Shown here piece by piece: positions 1 through 10,451 of a stretch of DNA of 29,644 nucleotides; the stretch's first letter is position 1, and every line of letters begins with the position of its first letter. The notes below the pieces were generated by a model, which was not told the origin of the DNA, ran no database searches, and saw nothing but the letters and a program-made list of their open reading frames with translations. The stretch comes from Perkinsus olseni (lineage: Eukaryota; Perkinsozoa; Perkinsida): contig JABANN010000430.1 of the NCBI GenBank assembly GCA_013115125.1, positions 1 to 29,644 of the forward strand, written 5' to 3'. The position numbers were made by a program, and so were the translations under genes.

Positions 1-3000
1 CACTCGAAAGTTGTGAGCACGTTGACCTTTCCACCCTGAAAAGTATGAGGATAGCCAATGTGAGAGCTCTAGAGAGCTGTGATTGTTCACAACAGGTCCC
101 CGGAGAGGTACCGTGACGGTGTGGACAAAGATCCTCCGACTTCTGCAATCCTTTCGCACAGCCAGTCCCACTTGAAAAGCAACGTTGTATCTATCAAAAC
201 ACCTTCTATCAGCGGGAAGCGAGAATAGACGATCAGTCATGCAATGGAGAGAATCTGATTGACGGAGCCATTGAGAGAGCAAATATCTCACCGAAAACGT
301 GAGTCTTCCAACTGCTTTGCTGAGTCAAGAAGAAGAAGAAGAAGAAGTGTGTGCATTCCGAGCTGAGCAGGCCTTACCGGACCTACCCTTCGCTTCGCGG
401 GAGATCGGCTATAATAACCGGGTTCAGTGTTCTCCCAGAAACAATACCCTCTCTCAGCCCATCAGCTGTTATATAACCGATTCTCAGTGCTAGGGGCGTA
501 GAGCGCGCTTGGAGCCTAAAGGAAGAGAGGGTCGCCACTGTCGGATAGTATGAGTATGGGGGATCCTACGGAACGAAGCTTATCATGATGTCTCCATTAT
601 CTAGCTCCGCCGTAGCCACAGGTCTATACTTTACATCGAATGACTGAGAACAGAGCCGAAAGCGTGGGGTAAACAGAGCGCCGAGTAGCCCGCCGAATTG
701 CATGGGCACAGACTATGTCCAGCTAGTAGCTGGCAGCTACTCAGCAGCAGCTGATGCTGCCTGCGGAGAAAACGGATTCTAATGGCTCAGACAAAAGAGA
801 TAAACCAGAATACAGACCTCGCCTCTCCATCGTGATGAAATGATAATGATAGCGAAATAATTAGGAGATCACCTCAATAAAAAAGCGCCGGACACGTCTT
901 CCATTATATACCCCGACAGGATAGACAGCAGCTGATGGATTAGACCTTGGGATGGAGGAATTGAAAGCGCGGGAAAAGCAGATCCCAAGCAGGTTCCCAC
1001 GGAATCCTCGAAGTCGATCTGAAACTGAAAATAGCAACAACTCCAAGTTGGATTTTCGGAGTACCCAGATGGGCTATGGCTTGAAGACTAAACAAGCGGT
1101 CGCCGCATACACCGGAAAAATCGGATACGTTCACCGTAGTGATCCGCCTTGACCGCACGCCGCGACGGAATCTGGCAATCATCAACGAGGAGTCATTCTC
1201 ACCCGTGCCGTAACATATCATCCGACTCCTCTCTTTCTCTCACCTCAGTAATTCGGAAGAAAAACGAGTAGGACTGAGAAGTAGATCTCCCCGGCCTCCT
1301 CTGCGATATCTTCCACCGACAGTCATGCCTACAGCACACCATAGACCAGTATGAGATCCTTTAGGAGAGGCAGGAATCCCGTCACGGGACGCCAGAGATG
1401 CTCTGTGTCCGATACGAGTTTCCCAGGGAAGTTATCCTGTACAAAATCTCACCGCCGTAGAACTGATAATAAGCATAAAATGACAGTTAACAAAGAACAT
1501 TCTTTTGTTAGTGAGGGTGGGAGCTCCATATTGAGAGCTACGGTGGCTCGGGTCGCTCACTTAGCACAACGCTCCCTAGAATATTTCCGTCAGGTTCACG
1601 TATCGGATACACTGTGGCTTCAGGTACATCATATTGGTCACCAACTGTCGGTCGAATGGCCAGGGTAACGAATGATCTGCAAGAAAACTGGGAGGCAGCT
1701 TAAGCGTTCAGTAGGCCCTCGACTAGGGACCAGGGCGTGTATAACAGGATAGACTCACTGTCCCCGGAGATAGCGGGCGGTGGTGAGCATCTCAGAACCG
1801 TCCGAAGATACGATCAGCGAAGTAAACCTGTCGAACTTCTGCCCAACAAGAGGAAATTCGCCGTCGAGTCGGAGCGTCTGAATATGTTTCAGTTCACCTG
1901 CAAGCGATGGACAATGGGAAAGAACGGACTACCACTCGTTCTAAGCGAAGATGAGTCGCAACGATTGTTCACCGCGAAGACTCTTCATACCTATCGGAGA
2001 AGTGATGGTATCTTCGGCACTTTTGTTCCGAAGCGGTAAACTGAACTGCTTCAGTTTCAGTACAGTGCTTTGACAAGTCACTGTGCCTAGGAGAACTGCG
2101 AGAAAGGGCAAGTTGAAAGACATAGGTGACCGCAAGCCTACGAAACCTAAACGGGAAGCCTCTTGTTCGTAGGATAACCGATTCGTAGTCTACCGTTCAG
2201 GAATGGTCTGGTTACTGACGATCTCGTCTGTTAAAGGTGTTGACTACCGATAACAAGAGCTCTTGGCGCTTGGTCAGGAGTGGCTGATTGATCTATTGAA
2301 CAGCTAGAGGAAAATAGATTGTTCCCCCGGGCGAAGCTAGACAGGAGTCTGTCCCCAGATTACTCTGGACTCGGCCGACATCACAATACAATGCACGCGC
2401 ACAGTATAGATGAAGGTCACCTCAGCCAACCGTATACAGCAACTCATAGGGGCCTGCGAGTTTCACGCTGGTATTGCGACTCTATGCAGTAGAATCATGC
2501 ATGGGAGATTTTCAGACCGTAGACAGCTCGAGAGTGACACCATGCCTGAACTCCACCCGCACTATTGGTAGTCGTTCTTCGTGTAGGGATGATGTGTATA
2601 AGATACGAGCGCCACTCGTTGATGCCGCTCCTCGATGCCGAGAACGAGGACGCCATGGGCGACGTATTGCGACGAAGCCAAGCACAATAGTCAGGGTCGG
2701 GTCGGATGTCCCTCGACTGAGGAGCTAGGGCGTCACGTCGCAAGCTAAGCCCACGATAGTTTGTGACTGAATGGGGGATCAACATTTCCTTCGAGCATCG
2801 ATTTCCCATACGAATAGGTGATACTGCTGCTCTCAGCGAGCGTAAACCCAGACAACAATGGAAGGAATAAAAAACAGACGGTGCACGGAACGCTGCCATC
2901 GGTTCAACAGATTCTGTCCCAACTTGCACGCGAGCTCCGTCGCGTGACTGCGGTAAATGTCGCCGAATCTAGCACAGCTAAGGCTAGCGATTTTCTGCTA

Positions 3001-3271
3001 TTTCAGGAATGGCCTACCCGGGATGGCTTCTCTGGTATGTTGGAACTCCTTAGTGAAGTACCAGTTGAAAGGACCTAAATTATAGTCATTCCCAAACTCC
3101 TAGACTAGGAACAATATTGTGGATGATCCGACGACTAGAATAGTGTCGCAAGGACAACTTTGCTCTGCTGGTAGGCCTCGTTGAACAACTCGGAGAACTA
3201 GAATCATCAAGTGGAGCGAAGCGAAGGCAAGGAAGAAGCAAAGAAAGTAAACTGCTCCACAAAGTATCTAC
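1..3271. other. No supportable gene
   Basis: I find no recognisable protein, no convincing exon chain and no RNA gene here. The open frames are short (at most 144 codons) and none resembles a hydrolase exon from the array to the right. The only clear structure is a short trinucleotide run near the left end. The region lies downstream of the decayed hydrolase copy F and could hold further, more decayed copies or lineage-specific genes that I cannot recognise. Confidence 0.5.
327..347 (+). repeat. (AAG)7 microsatellite
   Basis: Seven perfect AAG units in a row. It encodes a short Glu run in one plus-strand frame, but that frame has no other protein-like character. Confidence 0.9.
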
Positions 3272-4078
3272 CTGCGACAGTACGGGAGCGTCTCCGAACG
3301 TCGTTGGTGCACCAAAATAACCCTGAGTGACAGTCTAGGCCAGGTCAGCCTGATCGACGGAGCAACCTGAGCGACTCAAACGCAAGCTCCTACACCGTCG
3401 GACCCCTTCTCGGCGCTGAAGAGCTCCTTGCTGTCTACCACTCGCCACTCTCCCGTTCCATCAGCGTTGTCTTCAGCCGGCGATGTATACCTCTCCCCGT
3501 AGGTCAGAGCCATGCCAGCGATCCAAACCATCACATTCGAGAGCATGTCCCGGCTCATGTCGTATATATGACCCTCCAGGCCTTTCCCTAAGTCTACCAT
3601 CTGACTAAGGCGACCTACTCAAGCACGTAGAGTGGCGTACCTCCTTCGGGGCCTTTAGGATCTTCAGCAAGAAGAGCTCCAGGCTGGATCCTTCCCCTTG
3701 CAGCAAGCTTTGTAAAATCTGTCTTACTAGTATTGAGCGCGGAAGAACAGGCGTGCGGCAACTACATCTCGGAGGACTCGGAATATGTGCAGGCATAAGT
3801 AAAGTCTAGTTCTCCAACTCAACTGCATCACTGACCTGACCGACCAGCAGCCTCAGGCAATCAGTGGTAGATTCGAGGGCTGGTGAATTGCGATGGAACC
3901 CTGTCTATAAAATAGTCTTCCACTTGCACTTGCATTCAGTGATAGATTGTATTGATACCACATATTGAAGTGCTCGTATAAGCAGTTGAGTGCCCTCCGG
4001 GGTCAGATAGGGTACGCTATGGTACACGGCGTTTAGGAGGGCCTTAAATACATCAATGATTGGGAGATGAACGGCCAT
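3272..4078 (-). pseudogene. Decayed alpha/beta-hydrolase paralog F
   Basis: Pieces of the hydrolase found in A-D survive in the right order. An exon-1 piece starts at an ATG at 4078 and keeps SVPYLTPEG, as in A. A piece near 3640-3700 matches the segment after the nucleophile, but GDSAG is degraded to GEGSS. A piece at 3376-3600 keeps the DMSRDMLSN stretch and a remnant of the YGRP segment. A 17-codon exon-7 piece at 3272-3322 ends in FGDAPVLSQ next to a GT donor. Exons 2-5 and the HGGG segment are missing, and the next candidate exon stops early. With no oxyanion motif and no nucleophile elbow it cannot be a working esterase. It is most likely the oldest, eroded member of the array. A short diverged transcript cannot be excluded. 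Confidence 0.62.
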
Positions 4079-4329
4079 TCTCTGGACTTGAGTTGTACTG
4101 CGACTGTGCGTCCGAGATGAATATCTACCTACAACTTGAGCACGAAGTGCTCTACACAACCATGACTGGTGAGCTTGGCAGGGAATTCTCAGGGGCATTC
4201 AACACAGTGAAATGATGAGCCGGTCATTGACAACTCGACACAACGGCACAAGAAGAAGGTCAGTATTTGCGAGATCATCAATGTATGTCGAGTACGACAT
4301 CATCCTGATGATCATCGTCATCATCAACG

Positions 4330-6380
4330 TCACGCTGCCTGGGCCATCGCCACTTCCTTCTGACACATTTCATTGCCGTCCAATGTCTCAACTCTATCTC
4401 TAGAGATGGCATAGGCTTTGCCAATAGGCAACTTCTCCCCTCTGATAGCTTTGGAAACGAAGTCAGCCCATCTATTGATGGCAGTTTGGCCAAGAGGAAT
4501 CACCTGACCATGATAAATCGAGGGAATTAACAAATACATTTCCTGTCTATCGGACAATCGGCAACTGCTGCCCGCCCGCCTCACCGACGAAAACATGGGA
4601 AAGACGTGTATCATACGATCGTAAACTTCGTAGCAAACTCCTTTCTGCGCTTCAGTAGCGAACTTGTCAATATCGTCTCGTAAGGCCTCGGCGCCTCCAA
4701 CCTGTCAACAGCAATGCGACTCTCGTCTGAGCGGCGAAGCGGTCGCTCACCTGTAGTAATATCGGCACGTTTCCGAATGCCTGAGGATCAACTTTCCCGT
4801 AGGCGACCGAGAACAGGGGATGCTGAGAAGAACGGGATTTGTACGATCACAAGAAGCTAGATCAGAGCATCCGCCTACTACCGGCACACTTACCTTTTCC
4901 ATCCTGTGATCAGGGGCCATCTCTCTCACCCTCACCCACTCCTTATCATCGAACTTGCCGGCCTTCTGGACGTAGCTATCACTTTCTAATGGATGATTTA
5001 CCGTATCCATCCTCTCGCCGGGGTGGGAGGGCCTTCCGTACAATACCGAGACACAGTGCCAGATCATACCGTTCGAGAGGATATCGTGACTTATGTCCAG
5101 AGACTTGCGCGCAACAGCGGGGGCCATGTCGACACACGGCTCCAGCGCTAGGCAACACGCCGGGCGGGGCAAATTTTCACAGAAGTCGTTCTCCGCCAAG
5201 CACTTCAGGAACCCAAGCGACAAGGACGCGCCAGCCGAGTCACCCCCGACAACGACGTGATCGCTCTTCACAGGGAACCGATCTTGAGAGAGAAGGAATT
5301 TATAGCCTTTCACGACCTCCTGCAACTGGGTAGGCAGAATCTTCTTGGGTGCGGTATCATAGCTAAGGATGTACGCCACCACTGTAGCATCTTTCCAGCC
5401 ATCACTGCGGAGTTTCGCTTGCATGGTCTCGACCATGTTGGTGACCAGTTCCAAATGGCTCGTCACACCATCGAAGAAGCAGTAGCCACCGCCGTGAATG
5501 TAGTATAGAACAACAACGTCTTCAGAGCGAATGGGCTCTTCTGAACTCCAAACCTGAAGAAGGTAAACACTTAATTTCAACACTACGGATCCGACGAGGC
5601 GCTAATTGCTGGCGACCAATGACTATGACCAGACTCCGACGGTCAGAGGTAGCTAGATTCATAGCTCTCGAAAGGTATCGGAATCCCTCCGTGGACCCTC
5701 CTCATGAGAGGCATCCCCTACTACCCATAGACCACTGTTAACTTCCTTCGTCGCGGGGATCTTCTCAGTCCTCATATGTGGATGACAGAAATATGCATAT
5801 ACTGGTAGGTACGCCTGTGGTGGAAGACAGCAATCGCTTTTCCTGCCACTCAGAGGACGACGATGATGATTATGCTACAGCTCACCTTGCACAGAGCCTC
5901 TTCAACTCGCACGACTTCTGATACCAACTCGCTATCATCGCTCGACTCATCATTGAACTAACAACAAGAGTATCGAGTAAGGTCAACCTCACGACGGGTT
6001 GCTGGTGAGGAGACAAGAATTACCTCCTTCGGCATCTGGAGCACTGTAGCCACGAGCACCTCACCCGTCACTGCTTCGCCCTTCACCAACATCCACACCA
6101 ACTGAGAGACCAACGAACTTCGTCAATCCAGCCGCAACAAATCGGGCCTAGATCTTAACTTACCGTGAAAGTCGCCTCTATCATGTGCTTGGCCATGAGA
6201 TACCATGACCTTAGACTCACCCCTAGAAGAGACCTGGCAAAATTCGAGACTGGAATCCCGCTTGCAGCTGGTAGAATCACTAAGAACTTACTTCATGAGC
6301 TCCGTCCCCTCCGGCGTAACAAAGGGCACAGAGTCCAGAACGGCCTGCGTTAAGACTTCGATCGTCTTGAAGAAGGTCAT
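4330..6380 (-). CDS. HSL-type alpha/beta-hydrolase (esterase/lipase) A
   Basis: Intact nine-exon gene of 473 residues. Exons: 6292-6380, 6164-6233, 6024-6101, 5886-5957, 5725-5814, 4894-5553, 4751-4822, 4585-4701, 4330-4503. All introns are GT-AG, 49-171 nt, with the same positions and phases as B. The catalytic domain lies in exons 6-9: oxyanion motif HGGG at 153-156, nucleophile elbow GDSAGA with Ser239, candidate acid Glu382 and His409 in MIHVF. The family hydrolyses ester bonds of acyl substrates; the substrate here is unknown. Residues 1-133 form an N-terminal module shared with B-D that I do not recognise. The start is the Met conserved in A-D. The last exon is 16 codons longer than in B. 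No signal peptide is obvious. It lies head-to-tail with B (upstream) and F (downstream). Confidence 0.88.
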
Positions 6381-7408
6381 TCAGAAATATCGAACACGAT
6401 AATTAAACTGACAGCCGCCGATAGCAATGTCAAATCACTTCCTAGCGAGGTACGACAGCATTGGGGACAATAGGCTCGAAAATTGCACAAATATTTCCAC
6501 AAGACAACCACAATGTTCAACCGCCGCCTCCGCCTCCCAGGATTCTAAAGGAGCAATGGTCTTGTATACATAACTGTACTTTACTGTCGGTCCTTCTTCA
6601 ACGGGCAGGATCCGCTTTGCGAGACACCGAAAGCAAGGGCCCTAGTGCATGCTGCAGTTCCCTCGATCTCAACTCGAAGGTTACAATTATCGACCAGGCC
6701 ACAAAAGCTCCAACTTTTCGAACGGATTTGCTCAATTCAGCATTCAAAACGCTGACGTCTGCTCCGGTCCTTTACTTGGCGAGGAGTGCCGAGGTGGCCT
6801 CTCTTCTCAAACTTACACTGCTGAAGATATTCAACCTGCTGATTCCAGAGACAGCCTTCTAAGCAGGAGTCAGATTTTGCCGTAACAAAGCAGGTTCAAC
6901 TGCTTCTTCGGACTAGGAACCACCACAGCCTCGTCTCGGAGTCCATCCTGACATTCGGCGTGATCACAGCAGCACGGCATAGTACGGATTCTAATCGTCC
7001 TTGCGGTGGAACGTAATTCACTAGATACGTCAAAATAGCGTTCCGGGAAATACAGCAAGATGGAATTAACTCTTGAACGACTCTTAGCTCTCATCACTGC
7101 GTGAAACAGCCAAGTTGCGGCTAACGCAACACACATCTTAAGGCCTGGCACAAGAGGCAATACATACGTATCGAAACTGAATATGAAAAGAACTAGAAGA
7201 AGTCCTCGAGAGTATAACCGAAACAAATGGGTATGTGGGAATGGCGGACGACATATGCTGTCGCTAACACCGATGTCCAACATCCAGCAACAAAGGTGAT
7301 ACTAAATGACGTGGCGATGCTCAAGCGACCATAACTACGTGCAGGAACAAATAAAGCGCAGTACAAACATGTCACCCATCAACGCTCAATAATGAGTAGC
7401 TGGTAAGC
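6381..7408. other. A-B intergenic region
   Basis: Holds the upstream region of A and the downstream region of B. The plus-strand frame at 6461-6862 and the minus-strand frames at 6870-7375 show no family resemblance and no exon chain. The frame at 7193-7375 is hydrophobic but lies beyond the stop of B. I see no repeat or RNA gene. Confidence 0.5.
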
Positions 7409-9297
7409 CTACAAAGCTTCAACTCTCTCTGTCGAGATAGCGTAGGCTTTGCCGAGGGGCAATTTCTCGCCCTTCAGAGCCTTGGAGGCGAAGTCGGCCC
7501 AACGATTGATGGCAGTGCGACCGAGAGGAATCACCTGCGACACAGGGAACATGAAGCTACGGAAAGACGGCGCAGCTCGTTCACTCTGCTCACTTGACGC
7601 AAAGCATTCTCATGCAAACGCCCGACTTACACCAGCGGCCGCTGGAAACACATGGAACATGTTCTCATAGACTTCAAAGCATACACTCTCCCGGGCTTTA
7701 TCCGCAAAACGCGCGATGTCATCGTACAAGGCCTCTACGCTGCCAGCCTGTCACCAGCAATGGGAGGAGCGCGAAGGAGGCAGCTGGACCCTCACCTGTA
7801 CTAGGATAGGCACATTCCCGAATGCCTCGGGACTGACGTCCCCGTAGACCACCGAGAATAATGGATGCTGAAAGGATAATGTTGATGGTAATGACAATGG
7901 ATGACAAGCAGAAACCGGGTGAGAAGTAGCCTTACTTTATCCATTCTGTGATCAGGGGCCATTTCTCTCACCCTCACCCACTCCTTATCATCAAACTTGC
8001 CGGCCTTCTGGATGCATTCATCACTCTCCAACGGACGATTGATCGTATCCAATCTCTCACCAGGATGAGAGGGCCTCCCGTACACTGCAGGAGCGCAGTA
8101 CCACAGCATAATGTTCGACAGGAAATCGTGGCTGATGTCGTAAGACTCGCGAGCCGCGGAAGGAGCGAAGTCAACGAAAGGATCGAGAGCCAGGCAACAG
8201 GCAGGTCTGGGCAAGTCCTTGCAGAAAAAGTTGCCTCCCAAACACTTGAGGAACCCCAGCTCGAGGCCACCGCCCGCCGAGTCACCAGCGACTGCGATAC
8301 GATCGCTCTTCACGGGAAAGCGCTTCTGGGTGAGGAGGAATTTATAACCATTCACGAGCTCCTCCAGTGGGGTGGGTAGAATCTTCTCGGGTGCAAGGCT
8401 GTACTCAATAATGTAGCCCACCACTACGACGTCCTTCCAACCTTCACCACGCAGCTTAGCCTGCATGGCCTCAATGATGTTCACGGCAAGACCCAGATGG
8501 CTCGTGAAACCGTCGAAAAAACAGTAGCCACCACCATGAACAAAGTAAAGGACAACAACATTCTCCGGGTCAACCGGACTCTCGGAGCTCCAAACCTGAG
8601 CGTCGAAGCCATCCAAACGACGTCAGTCTCGTCACGAGACGTGTAGCCGACAGTACCCAAAGGCCCTTGTTAACATTTTCAGTCGCTGATATAGGTTCCG
8701 TCACCAAGTTGGGGTGGCTAAGGCGCACCATAGCCGGCTTCCAGACCTAGCGAAGGACGATGCACGTCTAAGTTCTCATGGCACCGACCTACATTGCCGA
8801 CGGCCTCTATCATCCTCATCACTTCAGGAAGAAAATCCCCGTCAGAGCTTGACTTATCGTTGAACTGAGTGTTGCACGGGCGGGGTCAGCAACATTCACA
8901 CGACGACCAGGATGACTATAAGTCACCAAACGCGCTACCTCATCCGGCATCTGAATCAGTCTAGTGACGACGTCCTCCCCCTTGATGGTCTCTCCCGCGA
9001 TGGCCATCCGTGCCAACTAACAACAGCGGAGACTTCCCGCGCCCACCATCCTCCGTAGCAGACCGCCATGCTCACCTCAGTGAAGGCTTGGATGAAATGT
9101 TTGGTCATGAGATACCATGCTCTAAAACTCACTCCCCACATCGCTCTGAGAAAGGTCTTTTCAGCGCGTTATCCAAATGCTCAGCCCATTAGACTGAAGC
9201 ACAAGAATTACCTCAGAATTTCGGATCCTTCCGGCGTGAGGAATGGTATCGTGTGGTACCACGCGTCCAGCAGAATACGCAATCCTCGCAGTGACAT
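7409..9297 (-). CDS. HSL-type alpha/beta-hydrolase (esterase/lipase) B
   Basis: Intact nine-exon gene of 456 residues. Exons: 9212-9297, 9076-9145, 8939-9016, 8793-8864, 8657-8746, 7936-8595, 7796-7867, 7631-7747, 7409-7534. Introns are 46-96 nt, GT-AG. The first junction is phase 2 and splits an Arg codon; the rest are phase 0. Motifs: HGGGYCFFDG early in exon 6, GDSAGG with Ser238, Glu381 in AGSVEAL at the usual acid position, and His408 in MFHVF. The last exon ends in VEAL. Exons 1-5 encode the same N-terminal module as A. A TAG 20 nt before the ATG could be an acceptor for a leader or a 5' UTR exon. The segment from exon 6 into exon 8 is nearly the same as in C, introns included. Confidence 0.9.
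7645..8595 (-). repeat. 951-bp block shared with C (copy in B)
   Basis: Collinear with 10960-11910 at a constant offset of 3315 bases, with no indel. It spans most of exon 8, introns 7 and 6, and exon 6. Intron 7 (48 nt) is identical in the two copies and intron 6 (68 nt in both) differs by a few bases. The flanking introns 5 and 8 are unrelated in length and sequence, so the likeness stops near the exon 6 acceptor. This points to recent gene conversion rather than simple duplication of the whole gene. Confidence 0.85.
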
Positions 9298-10451
9298 TGG
9301 GGACAGGTAGAAGCCTACACAAGGGCCCTAGAGATACCCGAAGGAACATAACCGAAGACTGCGTATCAAGCAAGAGAGCGAAGAGAATGACACATATTGC
9401 TGGAGGGAAGCTGAAGAGGGACACTTGCACAAACCGCTGCACGAAGATTTGCACGCATGCACCTGGGTGTACTGAGTTCCTCAAGTTACACGTGGGTGGC
9501 GCGAGTTACCGCCACAAGCATTCAAACATGCGATAACGAAGAGCTATTGAAGAATACTACCTGTTGGAGCGGATGCTCACGACGCCCAGACCGTCTTGGA
9601 GACCGTGTGAAGCTTGTTTCAGGTTTTCATGACCATCGTACTTTGGACAGACTGGTCGTCTATGAAGGTTTTGGGATCGCATGGTCCGGGCCTTAACAAC
9701 GAGGCTCACTCGAGTTTCTAGTCCGTTGGTGGGAGGAGGACGGGGGCCTCAACCCAACCCCCAACCTCTATAATCCTGCGACTGTGTGGGCACACAATCC
9801 ACCTGTCCCCTAGCGCTAATAGTATTTGTTCATACTGTATTCATAAAGATCAGGCTCTGCTTGGAAATTCGCGAGTCAGAAAACTGTGTGGAGTCCACGT
9901 TCGCGAAGTGCGATACCAGCGATTACTAACACAACAGACTTACGCACCTCAAGCTATCGAACTGAACGATGATAACAAAGAGAGATGCTGACTGTCAGTG
10001 TCGAAGCTGAAGGTCTCTCGTCAATTGCGCCAGCATCAGAAACGGCTGCTGAATGTGAATACGACTGATACAGCTTGTCAGTTGAGATTCTCAACTTGGC
10101 CCAGTAATCGAGTCCGGCTCAGGAAGAGCACGAAGGAAAAAAGAAAATCTAGCGCAAACCGCAGCGCCTACGTATGCGTCCGAGCCGAAGAGCGCCGGAA
10201 TACGCCATATCAGAGCAGCACGCCTTGCCTTAAGCGATACACTGAGTAGTGGAAATAACCGTAGCGAACAGGGCCGTTGCTGTTGTGCATGTATAACCCA
10301 CAGCGCGAAGCGCTGCGTCCAACGACCGCCTGTCGCTGAACGACAGTGCATGTGCACAAAGCAATGAATACAGGAGCAAATGTTAACTCTGTAGCCAGTC
10401 CGAAGCGAACCTTTATGAACGCTACGGGAAATCGTGACAGATTTGGGCTCC
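9298..10451. other. B-C intergenic region
   Basis: Lies upstream of B and downstream of C. I see no exon chain, RNA gene or repeat. The longest frames (10091-10498 minus, 10434-10703 plus) run partly over the last exon of C and its flank in the wrong frame or strand. Confidence 0.5.

Noticed and set aside
7193-7375. Hydrophobic minus-strand frame below hydrolase B
   Set aside because: It lies past the stop of B, has no exon partner or family likeness, and is short.
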